Below, piece by piece: positions 35,450 to 44,486 of a stretch of 64,000 nt of DNA. How positions within the stretch are numbered: position 1 is the stretch's first letter; every line of letters begins with the position of its first letter. Source of the DNA: Litorimonas sp046250185 (GTDB lineage: Bacteria > Pseudomonadota > Alphaproteobacteria > Caulobacterales > Maricaulaceae); NCBI RefSeq assembly GCF_046250185.1, contig NZ_CP176469.1. One strand, written 5' to 3'. Both the position numbers and the translations under genes were made by a program. Below the pieces are notes generated by a model. That model was given only the letters and a program-made list of their open reading frames with translations. It searched no databases and was not told the origin of the DNA.

Positions 35450-36991
35450 ATGACAATATATGCACGCGATTGGATAGATTATCACGCGTCAGTGAACGCC
35501 GATAAGACGGCCATGATTGACCTACATAGCCAACGACAATTCACCTACAGTCAGATGAATGACCGCGTAGCGCAGGTCGCAGGTTTTTTGAAATCTAAAG
35601 GCATTGAACCTGGCGACCGCGTTGCATTTTTATGTTTGAATACAACGGATGTTATGGAGCTGGTTTTTGGATGCTGGCGCATTGGCGCCGTTTGCCTCGC
35701 TCTGAACTTTCGTCTCGCGCCGCCCGAAGTCGCCTTTATTCTCAATGATTCAGAAGCTTCGATGATCGTGGTTGATGCGCCCTTTGCCCCAGTGGCCGAA
35801 GCGACGAAACCACTTACCGATGTCGCCCACTGGATCAGCACAGACGGCATGGGCGGCGATAGCAGTTATGAGCAAGGTCTTAAAAACGCCACGCCGATCT
35901 ATGATATGCACCCACAAAGCGTCGAGGATCAGTGCTTGCTAATGTACTCCTCTGGTACGACGGGATCGCCCAAGGGGGTGATTATAACCCATGTTATGTT
36001 GGAACATGTTTATGCGTCTTCCGCGCGCATGGGTAATTTTACGCCGCGCAATGTAAGCCTCAACAATATGCCACTTTTTCACATTGGCGGGCTGAACGTC
36101 ACGGCCCTGCCCACGATCTGGATTGGCGGGACGTGTGTGATCATGCGCATGTTTGAACCGGGCGCGACCTTGGCCGCGATCAGTGACCCAGCGCTGGATA
36201 TCAATTTGATCTTCATGGTGCCTGCTGCGTTTAACGCGATGAAAGAGCATCCCAACATGCCGACCTCAGATTTCTCGAGGCTTGAAGTCGCATTATGCGG
36301 AGCGGAAACTGTGCCAGAATCGCTCATGCATTTCTGGCTCGAAAAGGGGATCGCGATACAGGAAGGCTACGGCATGACCGAGACAGCTGCGGCTGGCTGC
36401 ATGGTCGCGAAGGTCGACATTCCTGAAAAAATAGGTTCTTGCGGGCGACCGCTCATGCACTCCCAAGTCAAAATCGTCGATGAAAATGGCGAGGTCTGCC
36501 CGCCCAATACGCCTGGAGAAATCCTGTTCAAAGGCGCGGCGATCACGCCTGGATATTGGCGGAACCCAGAGGCAAATTCCAAGTGCTTTGTCGACGGCTG
36601 GTTCCGCTCGGGCGACATTGGCCGTATGGATGAAGACGGATATATTTATATCGAAGATCGCGTGAAGGACATGTACATTTCTGGCGGGGAGAACATCTAT
36701 CCCGCAGAAATTGAAGGCTTGCTCTATGAGTTGCCAGAATTGTTGGAAGTTTCCGTCATTGGTGTGCCTGATGAAAAATTTGGCGAAGCAGGATGTATCG
36801 TTGCTGTTTTCAAAGCCGATAAATCTTTAACGCTGGAGCAATTCCAAGCGCACCTAACGGGTCGTATCGCGAAGTTTAAGATTCCGACCTACCTCCATGT
36901 GATCGATGCACTGCCCCGCGGCGGCACGGGCAAGGTGTTGAAATTTGAACTACGGAAGTCTGTGCCAGAGGCTCTGGGCCTAAAGACCTAA
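35450..36991 (+). CDS. AMP-dependent acyl-CoA ligase
   Basis: Activates a carboxylic acid to its CoA thioester through an acyl-adenylate. The 513-residue protein has the P-loop YSSGTTGSPKG at 166-176, the GYGMTETAA motif, the hinge WFRSGDIGRMDEDGYIYIEDR and the C-terminal catalytic Lys in PRGGTGKVLKFELRK. Closest in style to medium/long-chain or aryl-CoA ligases; substrate unknown. A ribosome site GGGGAGA lies just upstream. Its last 12 bases overlap the 3' end of the convergent SDR gene. Confidence 0.94.
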   Translation: MTIYARDWIDYHASVNADKTAMIDLHSQRQFTYSQMNDRVAQVAGFLKSKGIEPGDRVAFLCLNTTDVMELVFGCWRIGAVCLALNFRLAPPEVAFILNDSEASMIVVDAPFAPVAEATKPLTDVAHWISTDGMGGDSSYEQGLKNATPIYDMHPQSVEDQCLLMYSSGTTGSPKGVIITHVMLEHVYASSARMGNFTPRNVSLNNMPLFHIGGLNVTALPTIWIGGTCVIMRMFEPGATLAAISDPALDINLIFMVPAAFNAMKEHPNMPTSDFSRLEVALCGAETVPESLMHFWLEKGIAIQEGYGMTETAAAGCMVAKVDIPEKIGSCGRPLMHSQVKIVDENGEVCPPNTPGEILFKGAAITPGYWRNPEANSKCFVDGWFRSGDIGRMDEDGYIYIEDRVKDMYISGGENIYPAEIEGLLYELPELLEVSVIGVPDEKFGEAGCIVAVFKADKSLTLEQFQAHLTGRIAKFKIPTYLHVIDALPRGGTGKVLKFELRKSVPEALGLKT

Positions 36992-37810
36992 ATCTTTCAG
37001 GTTCGCATCATAGTCGGCCAATAACTGCGTCTGCCGCGCGACGAGCAAATCTCGCGCGTCAGGATCGTTGAAAACATGCAAGCGATTGGCCGCAATCGCG
37101 CTCATGGCCAACTCCGCATAACGCTCCGCATCCATCCCGTTTTCAACGAGCGCTTTGACCGCCTCATAGGCTTTGGACGCTTTAAACTGATCGCGCGTTT
37201 TCGCGGCGTCAGGGCTTTGATCTGATGTGTTGTGGATGTTGGACTTCACCCACGTCGGGCAGAGGCATGACACGCCAATCCCTGCAGGGGCCAATTCTTG
37301 GAACAGCGCTTCGCTATAGCCAACAGCCGCGAATTTCGTCGCGAAATATGGGCCCATGCCAATGCTGGCGACATGGCCTGCCATAGAGGCCGTATTGGTG
37401 ATATGTCCGCCTTCACCGTGGCTCATGATCAGGGGTATAAATGTTTCGCAACCATAGACGATCCCCAGCACATTAATGTCCGTGATCCAGCGCCAGTCTT
37501 TGAGCGAAATCTGTCCCGGACGCCCCGCCAGCGAAACGCCGGCATTGTTAAAGACCAAATGCACTTTGCCGAACGTATCAAGCGTGGCTTGCGCGGCGGC
37601 TTTCACAGAATCCGCATCGGCCACATCGCAGATAACCGTCGCGGTCTGGCCCTCGTGCCCCACGTCCCGCTGCGCCTGCTCCAACGCCGCGCGATTAATG
37701 TCCGCCATCATGACTTTGCACCCACGCGAGAGCAGGGACTTAACGAGGGCTAAGCCAATGCCAGAGGCAGCGCCAGTAACAAATGCGACTTTATTAGAAA
37801 CTTCGGTCAT
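36980..37810 (-). CDS. Short-chain dehydrogenase/reductase
   Basis: A 276-residue NAD(P)-dependent oxidoreductase of the classical SDR type. Cofactor fold TGAASGIG, NNAGVSL motif, and active-site Ser/Tyr/Lys with YFATKFA near residue 160. ATG 37810 is preferred because GAAGGA is five bases upstream; ATG 37816 overlaps that site. It is the last gene of the 11-gene minus-strand array and ends 12 bases inside the convergent ligase gene. Substrate unknown; AtuB/AtuG of the terpene pathway are also SDRs. Confidence 0.92.
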   Translation of the reverse strand: MTEVSNKVAFVTGAASGIGLALVKSLLSRGCKVMMADINRAALEQAQRDVGHEGQTATVICDVADADSVKAAAQATLDTFGKVHLVFNNAGVSLAGRPGQISLKDWRWITDINVLGIVYGCETFIPLIMSHGEGGHITNTASMAGHVASIGMGPYFATKFAAVGYSEALFQELAPAGIGVSCLCPTWVKSNIHNTSDQSPDAAKTRDQFKASKAYEAVKALVENGMDAERYAELAMSAIAANRLHVFNDPDARDLLVARQTQLLADYDANLKDLGL

Positions 37811-37870
37811 GGGCATCCTTCGCGCGAATATGCGCTAGTTGGAGAAATTAAGTTGGAGGTTATTCAGCGC

Positions 37871-38470
37871 CTATAACGGCATCGGGCTATCATGGAAAAC
37901 CCTCCGCATTAGCGGGATAAAGCTCTCCAAACTATCAGCCTCAAAGTCAGGATCAAAAGCGGGTGCGTCCCACTCATCGACTAGTTTCACGGCCAGATCA
38001 TACCACGGCTCGTCTTTCCACTGCAGCCGCAAATCCGTCGGCGCGCCCATATAGTGATAATAATGCTCACCTTGGAAAGCTTGGTGATTGCGAATGACGT
38101 GGTAGCTATCGTCAGAAATATAAGGCCGCATCATTTCGGCTGCGATTGGGCCGTGATTGGGGACGTTGATGACCTTGGCAATGTCGTGGCAAAGCGCGAT
38201 CACGATTTGCTCATCTGTGGCCCCGTCGCGCCGCGCGAGCGTACCACACATAAGGGCATGTTGCAGTTGGTCGCACGCAAAGCCAAGAGTCGCATTTTCC
38301 AACTGCTTGAGCATATCGATAAATCGGTCAGCTGTTTTGGTGAAATCCTGCTTATGTGCCGCTCCAATTTTCTGCCAGTCTTCCAGGGTGCCGTCTTGCA
38401 TGCGGGTAAATTTGGCTTGTTCACTCACCAGAGCAGGATCGTCTTTCAGAATGTCTGATATCTTGTTCAT
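37871..38470 (-). CDS. HD-domain protein, possibly PhnZ/MIOX-like
   Basis: A 199-residue HD-superfamily protein. Metal ligands visible: LQHALMCGTLA, ALCHDIAKV (His-Asp), NHGPIAAEMM, and VIRNHQAFQGEHYYHY. The pattern H...HD...H...H and the size recall HD proteins related to PhnZ and myo-inositol oxygenase (diiron oxygenases) as well as simple phosphohydrolases; the choice cannot be made from sequence alone. It overlaps the thioesterase gene by four bases (ATGA), so belongs to the carboxylase operon. Confidence 0.82.
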   Translation of the reverse strand: MNKISDILKDDPALVSEQAKFTRMQDGTLEDWQKIGAAHKQDFTKTADRFIDMLKQLENATLGFACDQLQHALMCGTLARRDGATDEQIVIALCHDIAKVINVPNHGPIAAEMMRPYISDDSYHVIRNHQAFQGEHYYHYMGAPTDLRLQWKDEPWYDLAVKLVDEWDAPAFDPDFEADSLESFIPLMRRVFHDSPMPL

Positions 38471-38901
38471 ACCGTAATCTCCCCGAGTTTATGGCGCATT
38501 ATATCAGATATAGGGGTAGGCCGTCGAGTGACCGCGTCAACATAGACATGCACGAAGTGTCCCCGCGCGCTGGCTGTCGTCTCGTCATTCCTAAAGATAC
38601 CAATATCGTAAGTGACGCTGGAACGGCCGAGCTTTGTGACGCGAAGGCCAGCATGCACGATGTCAGGATAGGTGATTGAGCCGAAAAACTGGCAGCTTGT
38701 TTCCACCGCCAAGCCAATCGTTTCGCTCTCCTTTAGATCCAGCAAACCTTGATCGATGAGGTAGCTATTCACGACTGTGTCGATGAAGTAATAATAAACC
38801 GCATTATTGACGTGGCCATAGCTATCATTGTCATTCCACCGCGTCGGAATTTTGAGGAAATGCGGGTAGGCGTCGCGGGTCGGGGGTGTAGCGCGGCTCA
38901 C
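38467..38901 (-). CDS. Acyl-CoA thioesterase, 4HBT/FadM family
   Basis: A 144-residue hot-dog-fold thioesterase that releases free acid from acyl-CoA. The family pattern RWNDNDSYGHVNNAVYYYFID near the N-terminus includes the catalytic Asp and the GHVNN turn. It overlaps both neighbours by four bases. In a degradation operon it may relieve CoA trapped in dead-end intermediates. Confidence 0.92.
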   Translation of the reverse strand: MSRATPPTRDAYPHFLKIPTRWNDNDSYGHVNNAVYYYFIDTVVNSYLIDQGLLDLKESETIGLAVETSCQFFGSITYPDIVHAGLRVTKLGRSSVTYDIGIFRNDETTASARGHFVHVYVDAVTRRPTPISDIMRHKLGEITV

Positions 38902-40028
38902 AAGATCGTCTCATAAATTTTCACCGTCGCGTCATACGTCATCAGGCGTGGATTATTGATCAGCAGCCTTTCCTTCGCCATGGCGTCTTCGGCCATCATT
39001 GGGATGGCGTCTGCAGGTATGTTGACCGCACGAAGTGTTTGCGGGACGTCTGTTGCGTCTTTGATCCGTAGCATGTCGTCAATTAAACTATTGGCTGTTG
39101 TGCCTATGCCGAGATCGGTTGCGATTTCGCTATACCAACCCTCTGCCTTGGGTTGATTATACTTCATCACTTCGGTCAGAACGAGCGCGTTCGATAGCCC
39201 GTGCGGGACGTGGAAAAACCCACCTAGCGGATAGGCGAGCGCGTGAACAGCGGCGCAGGGCGCATTGGAAAACGCTTGACCCGCAATCATCGCGCCCATC
39301 AGCATGTCGTTGCGCGCATTGATGTTGTCAGGTTCATGGCAAGCCGTGACGATGGAGCCGCGGAGTTTACGTAAAGCCGTCAGCGCCATAGCGTCTGAGA
39401 GCGGATTTTTCAGGCGGATAGAGGTATAGGCCTCTATCGCGTGAACCATGGCGTCTATGCCTGTGGCCGCCGTAATTGACTTCGGCAAACCGAGCGTTAG
39501 CTCCGCATCGAGCAACACGCGATCCGCATAGAGGCTGTCCGCCACAATGCCTTGCTTGGATGTTTTGCCCGTCGTAAGGATCGCGACATTCGTGACCTCG
39601 CTGCCGGTGCCAGAGGTTGTGGGCATCAAGAGGAGGGGGAGCTTCGGGCCGCGCGCATTGCCGACTCCGTAAATCTCTGAAAGTGGCTGATCGCAGCCGA
39701 CCAAATGGGCAATGACTTTTGCCGTGTCCATAGGCGACCCGCCACCAAATCCGATGACCAGCCCCGCACCGAAATCCCGAATTTTGTCAGCCCCCATTTG
39801 CACGATATGGTCTGGGGGATCTGCGACGACATCGTCAAATACCATGACTTTATGTCCCGCGTCTTCCAGCGATGCCAGTCCGGCATCCATCAAGCCCAGT
39901 CCGCGTACGCCTTTATCCGTCACAATCGCAATGCGCTTATTATCGCATAAACCCTCAACATAATGATCCAGCTTCGCCGCTCCGCCCGGCGCGATACGAA
40001 TGTCTGAAACGGTTTTAAAGCTGTGCAT
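38898..40028 (-). CDS. Iron-containing alcohol dehydrogenase
   Basis: A group III NAD(P)-dependent alcohol dehydrogenase of 376 residues. Cofactor motif GGGSPMD at residues 95-101. Metal ligands Asp192 and His196 in IDAMVHAIEAY, then two His in AAVHALAYPLGGFFHVPHG. The start is ATG 40028, with AAGGAT upstream; a longer reading to 40112 would run into the LysE gene. In a terpene-type pathway such an enzyme could oxidise the alcohol to aldehyde; context-based inference. Confidence 0.93.
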   Translation of the reverse strand: MHSFKTVSDIRIAPGGAAKLDHYVEGLCDNKRIAIVTDKGVRGLGLMDAGLASLEDAGHKVMVFDDVVADPPDHIVQMGADKIRDFGAGLVIGFGGGSPMDTAKVIAHLVGCDQPLSEIYGVGNARGPKLPLLLMPTTSGTGSEVTNVAILTTGKTSKQGIVADSLYADRVLLDAELTLGLPKSITAATGIDAMVHAIEAYTSIRLKNPLSDAMALTALRKLRGSIVTACHEPDNINARNDMLMGAMIAGQAFSNAPCAAVHALAYPLGGFFHVPHGLSNALVLTEVMKYNQPKAEGWYSEIATDLGIGTTANSLIDDMLRIKDATDVPQTLRAVNIPADAIPMMAEDAMAKERLLINNPRLMTYDATVKIYETIL

Positions 40029-40075
40029 GAATGATCCTTCGAATCCTTGTGACAGATATTGCGCTGGTCCGCAAT

Positions 40076-40699
40076 TTAACTCACACCTCCACGCGTCGAA
40101 TAACCAAACCAAATCGCAACAACCGCCAACGCCAAAGATAGTATCTGCCGCGTCATTTTATTACGCTTAGGATCGGCCAGAAAGGGGTTAAACAGGCTCG
40201 CAAATGTCACGATCAAGATGTGCATGATGGTCGCAATACCCACATATAACAGGGTGAGGGACGCTGTCTGTGTAAAGCTGGTATCGGTGGTGGAAACAAA
40301 TGTCGGCAGGATAGCAATGTAGAAAAATGCAGCTTTTGGATTCAACAAATTGACAATTAAGCCATGTCTAAAATAGGTCGCGCTAGACTTGGCACCATGA
40401 GCAGTTGATGGAGAATTTTCACCAGCCTCGCGCCATCCTTCCCATGCCAAATACAGCAAATAGACAATCCCACCCCATCGCAAAATTTGAAACATTATCG
40501 GGCTTTGCGAGATAACGGCCGCTACGCCAGCCGCGGCCAACAAGCCGATGATGAGCAGCCCCAGCGCGACTCCAAGTGTGGTAGCAAAGCCGTATCGCCG
40601 TCCTTCCGTGGCACTGATCAGTGCTAAGAAAGCCATGTTAGGCCCGGGTGTACTTTCGATGAGAAAGGCCGTGAGAATGAAAACGCCGAGATTGTCCAT
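40076..40699 (-). CDS. LysE-family translocator
   Basis: A 207-residue inner-membrane exporter with about six hydrophobic segments and the family motif PGPNMAFLALISAT near the N-terminus, which is the LysE/RhtB signature. Such proteins usually export amino acids or related small molecules. Its place in the middle of an acyl-CoA operon, 11 bases after the quinone oxidoreductase gene, is unusual; it may export a waste acid or simply be co-transcribed. Confidence 0.92.
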   Translation of the reverse strand: MDNLGVFILTAFLIESTPGPNMAFLALISATEGRRYGFATTLGVALGLLIIGLLAAAGVAAVISQSPIMFQILRWGGIVYLLYLAWEGWREAGENSPSTAHGAKSSATYFRHGLIVNLLNPKAAFFYIAILPTFVSTTDTSFTQTASLTLLYVGIATIMHILIVTFASLFNPFLADPKRNKMTRQILSLALAVVAIWFGYSTRGGVS

Positions 40700-40710
40700 G
40701 CCCGTTTGCT

Positions 40711-41676
40711 TTACGTCATGGTCAAAATGACCTTGCCCATCGCGCGGCGGTTCGCCAACTCATCAAAAGCTTCAACAAAATCGTCCAAAGGATAATGGCC
40801 AGAGATACGCGGTTTGATCGTGCCGCTTCGGACCATCTCCATAATCTCGCCCATATTTTCGCGATGCCCCTTGGGGTCTTTCATCGTCCATGTGCCCCAA
40901 AAAACACCGCGAATATCGATAGACTTCAAGAGCGCTAGATTAAGAGGTATCTTCGGAATCTCTCCGCCTGCAAATCCAATGACCATGTAACGGCCATACC
41001 ACTTGAGCGTTCGCATGGCGGGTTCAGCGAATTTATCGCCAACAGGATCATAAATCACATCAGCCCCGCCGAGTTCCTTGACACGAGACTTGAGGTCCTC
41101 TTCAGAATAATTAATTAAATGATCCGCGCCGTGTTCTCGACAGACGGCCAGTTTTTCTGCCGTGCTAGCGGCCGCAATTACCGTCGCGCCCATCGCTTTT
41201 CCCAGCTCTACTGCAGCCAATCCCACGCCGCCAGCAGCACCCAAAACCAAGAGCGTTTCGCCCGCCTTTAATTGCGCCCGTTGTTTTAACGCGTAGTAAG
41301 ACGTCCCGTAAACCAGTGCTAGGCCTGCTGCGACGTCAAATGGCATATCCCCCAGTGGCCAAGTCACCATCATCGGGGCAACGACTTCCGTCGCAAATGC
41401 GCCGTTCATCACCATCGTGCCAACCCGGTCGCCGACTTTCAGGTAAGGCACATCATCGGCGAGCTCTGTGATAACGCCCGCACATTCCGCTCCGGGCACA
41501 AAAGGAAAAGGCGGCTTGATTTGGTATTTTCCCTCAGTCATCAAAATATCTGGAAAGTTCACGCCCGCCGCTTCAACCGCAATCCGAACATGACCGGGTT
41601 TGAGCGCAGGCGCCTCTATTGTTTCGACTTTATGGTCTGTGTAGGATTTGAATTCGTGACAAACAATCGCGCGCAT
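40711..41676 (-). CDS. NADPH:quinone oxidoreductase / zinc-less medium-chain reductase
   Basis: A 321-residue medium-chain dehydrogenase/reductase without a catalytic zinc site. Blocks: VEAAGVNFPDILMTEGKYQ, PFVPGAECAGVI, and the NADPH fold LGAAGGVGLAAVELGK. Such enzymes reduce quinones or conjugated enoyl groups. ATG 41676 is chosen, with AAAGGAA upstream; the extra N-terminal residues of a longer reading overlap the preceding gene. The start is one base after the stop of the TIGR03084 gene. Confidence 0.93.
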   Translation of the reverse strand: MRAIVCHEFKSYTDHKVETIEAPALKPGHVRIAVEAAGVNFPDILMTEGKYQIKPPFPFVPGAECAGVITELADDVPYLKVGDRVGTMVMNGAFATEVVAPMMVTWPLGDMPFDVAAGLALVYGTSYYALKQRAQLKAGETLLVLGAAGGVGLAAVELGKAMGATVIAAASTAEKLAVCREHGADHLINYSEEDLKSRVKELGGADVIYDPVGDKFAEPAMRTLKWYGRYMVIGFAGGEIPKIPLNLALLKSIDIRGVFWGTWTMKDPKGHRENMGEIMEMVRSGTIKPRISGHYPLDDFVEAFDELANRRAMGKVILTMT

Positions 41677-41677
41677 A

Positions 41678-42490
41678 TTAATTTTCCTTTGTGTGACGCT
41701 GGCCTTGGCTCGGGGGCATTTCCGCACCCCCTGCAAAGCACTGCGCAATAGACATCCAGACTGTCGCAGCTTCGCCGATAGTCGTCAAATTTGTATCGGC
41801 GATATTTCGGCATTGCGTGACGACTTGACAAAATTCTGTGGCCGAGCCTTCAAGCCTGTTCTCGTCTTGAGGGTCATTCCATTCCCAAATACCGCCTTCA
41901 GGAGAGGTGAGGCGTACATAGGGCTTGGGCAAAATCGGAGTGCGGCCATTGACTTTGAACGACCAGCTATATGTCGTCACACCAATGTGTGCGACATTTT
42001 TCAAACGGTCTTTATCAATACGCTCTTGACCTAACACGTCATAAATTGCCTGCGCGTGTGCCCAGGTTTCCATCTGCCGTGCGATAATACAGCTGCGCGC
42101 AGACATATCTGGGCCACCCCATTTCACGCGCTGGTCAGGGTCTGCGTCAACATAAATATCTGCTACTGTCTCATACCCATTTTGCCAAGCTGCGCGTAAG
42201 TCCTCTCCCTTATCAAGACCCTGAGAGCTGGCCCATTCCCGCTGCAAATCTTGATGCGTTTTACCGCCCTGGAAAACCTCAATCACTTGTCCCATTAAAG
42301 CCGAAAATTTTGCAGGATCGTTCAGAGTCCAATCTGCCGCCATGTTCCAAAGATGCAGGTGCGCAATGACATCGTAGATCGTCCATGATTTAAACTGCGT
42401 CACGAATTGCATCTGTGCGGGCGATAGGTCTTTAATTAGATCATAGACGGCACGCGACTCGTCTCTGAAATCAAGAGCTTCGGAGATCAT
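41678..42490 (-). CDS. TIGR03084 family (DinB/maleylpyruvate-isomerase-like) protein
   Basis: A 270-residue protein I recognise as TIGR03084, related to the DinB / mycothiol-dependent maleylpyruvate isomerase N-terminal fold. The N-terminal helical bundle holds a likely metal triad (YDVIAHLHLWN and ETWAHAQAIYD), and the C-terminus is a separate small domain. No reaction is established. The family often travels with AtuA-type carboxylase clusters, as here, and it overlaps the biotin carboxylase gene by four bases (ATGA). Confidence 0.85.
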   Translation of the reverse strand: MISEALDFRDESRAVYDLIKDLSPAQMQFVTQFKSWTIYDVIAHLHLWNMAADWTLNDPAKFSALMGQVIEVFQGGKTHQDLQREWASSQGLDKGEDLRAAWQNGYETVADIYVDADPDQRVKWGGPDMSARSCIIARQMETWAHAQAIYDVLGQERIDKDRLKNVAHIGVTTYSWSFKVNGRTPILPKPYVRLTSPEGGIWEWNDPQDENRLEGSATEFCQVVTQCRNIADTNLTTIGEAATVWMSIAQCFAGGAEMPPSQGQRHTKEN

Positions 42491-44484
42491 GACGTGGCCT
42501 CAGATATGGAACAAATTAATTGGTTCGCGGATATTTGATCGCCAATATTCGCGCCAACATCTGTTACTGTACCGTCAATGTCTGCCAGAATTTCATGCTG
42601 CATTTTCATGGCCTCTAAAATGGCAAGGCGGGTTCCAGCCGTCACAACATCGCCGGCTTTTACAAATAGCTTGGCGAGCGTGCCGTGCATTGGGGCGATG
42701 ATGTCTCCCGCACCTCGCTGCGCCTCGCGCGTCGCAAAAACAGAATTCATATCGATGAAATTATAGGACTGTCCCTCTATCGCTACCGCAATGTCAGCCG
42801 CACCACATGATTGCCAAAACGCTTTTAACTTTCGACCTGATATTTCAACTTCAATTTGCTCTGAATTGAATGATAAAATTTTGGCGTCATATGAAGTTGA
42901 ATTAAATTCAATCCTAAAACTCTTTCTATCCAAGGGAGACACAAGAACAGGTAATTCGTCGAACTGAAACGCTGTTTGAATAGGCGTTGCACTGCTCCAG
43001 TTTAAAAGTGGCGAGGGGAGAGGCAAAGACGTTGCTAGGGCCTTAGTTAGAGATGCCTTAAATCGAGAGAGACATGCGATGATTATAGCATCTGCAGGGA
43101 AGTTTATATCTTCCAAAGTGCCCGCACCGAAATGATCTTGAATAAAACCAGTTGTGGCATTTCCTGTTACAAAATTGGCTTGCGTGAGGATATTAATTAA
43201 TAAGCTTTGATTGGTCTCTACACCAAAGATGACGCTATCTTTGAGGGCGGTGACTAATCGTTGTCGGGCGATGTCTCGCGTCGGGCCATAACCAATTACT
43301 TTGGCGAGCATTGGATCATAAAATGACGATACTTCATCGCCCGCTTTGAACCCGCTATCAAGCCTGATGCCGTCACCATTCGCAAGACGAAATTTATTTA
43401 ATCGTCCAGTAGAAGGCTTGAAATCCTCAGCTGGATTTTCTGCATAGAGGCGGGCTTCAATCGCATGACCCGTGAAGTGAATATCCTCTTGAGATAGTCC
43501 CAGCGGCTCCCCGCGTGCGACTCGAATTTGCATTTCTACCAAGTCCAGACCTGTTATTAATTCGGTCACTGGATGCTCGACTTGCAGGCGTGTATTCATT
43601 TCAAGAAAAAAGAAATCGCCAGAACTGTCTAGCAAAAACTCTACGGTTCCTGCGCCAAAATAATTAATATCTTTTGCAGCGCGCACGGCGACAGCGCCCA
43701 TCTCGGCCCGCAGCTTATCCGTTATGATGGGACAGGGCGCTTCCTCGATAACTTTTTGGTGGCGGCGTTGCACCGAACAATCCCTTTCCCCGAGGTGGAT
43801 TACATGGCCAAATTGATCTGCAAAAATCTGTATTTCAACATGGCGCGGCTGTTGAATCGCGCGTTCTAGAATTAATTGATCAGAGCCAAATGCGCTCTTA
43901 GCTTCTGCCCGGGCGTCATGCAGGGCATCCATGAATTGTTCGCCCGTTGGGACTAACCTCATACCGCGTCCGCCGCCGCCAGCCGCCGCTTTCACCATGA
44001 CGGGGAAGCCAATTAATTTCGTTTGTTGAAGCAGGTTGTCATCGGTTTGATCTTCGCCTTGATAGCCCGGGATGCAGGGCACGCCTGCTGCGATCATGCG
44101 GCGCTTAGCTTGGGCTTTATCTCCCATTAAATTAATAGCGTCAGCGCCAGGCCCGATGAAAATTATTCCCGCTGCCTCGCAAGCTCGCGCGAAGTCTGCG
44201 GTCTCAGATAGAAAGCCGTACCCCGGATGGACGGCATCCGCCCCACTTGACTTGGCGGCGTGTATCACGGCGTCAATCGAAAGATAGCTTTCAGTCGCAG
44301 GTGAGGCGCCGATATGAACTGCGTGATCGGCTTGTTTCACATGCAGAGCTTGCGCGTCCGCATCGGAATATACCGCTATTGTTCGTATCCCCATGCGCTT
44401 GGCTGTTCGAATAATTCGGCAAGCGATTTCGCCCCGATTGGCAATCAAAATAGATGTGATAGATTGATTTAATTCACGCGCCAT
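42487..44484 (-). CDS. Acyl-CoA carboxylase biotin-containing (alpha) subunit, geranyl/methylcrotonyl-CoA type
   Basis: A 665-residue subunit with an N-terminal biotin carboxylase (SILIANRGEIACRI, ATP-grasp with GGGGRGMRLV, MNTRLQVEHPVTE), a poorly conserved linker, and a C-terminal biotin carrier domain with EAMKM (biotinyl-Lys627). It carboxylates its own biotin for transfer by the beta subunit encoded two genes upstream. The domain order and length match MccA/AtuF, not acetyl-CoA carboxylase. The linker region (about 42790-43260) is AT-rich compared with flanking sequence. ATG 44484 is chosen, 2 bases after the hydratase stop. Confidence 0.94.
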   Translation of the reverse strand: MARELNQSITSILIANRGEIACRIIRTAKRMGIRTIAVYSDADAQALHVKQADHAVHIGASPATESYLSIDAVIHAAKSSGADAVHPGYGFLSETADFARACEAAGIIFIGPGADAINLMGDKAQAKRRMIAAGVPCIPGYQGEDQTDDNLLQQTKLIGFPVMVKAAAGGGGRGMRLVPTGEQFMDALHDARAEAKSAFGSDQLILERAIQQPRHVEIQIFADQFGHVIHLGERDCSVQRRHQKVIEEAPCPIITDKLRAEMGAVAVRAAKDINYFGAGTVEFLLDSSGDFFFLEMNTRLQVEHPVTELITGLDLVEMQIRVARGEPLGLSQEDIHFTGHAIEARLYAENPAEDFKPSTGRLNKFRLANGDGIRLDSGFKAGDEVSSFYDPMLAKVIGYGPTRDIARQRLVTALKDSVIFGVETNQSLLINILTQANFVTGNATTGFIQDHFGAGTLEDINFPADAIIIACLSRFKASLTKALATSLPLPSPLLNWSSATPIQTAFQFDELPVLVSPLDRKSFRIEFNSTSYDAKILSFNSEQIEVEISGRKLKAFWQSCGAADIAVAIEGQSYNFIDMNSVFATREAQRGAGDIIAPMHGTLAKLFVKAGDVVTAGTRLAILEAMKMQHEILADIDGTVTDVGANIGDQISANQLICSISEATS

Positions 44485-44486
44485 AA

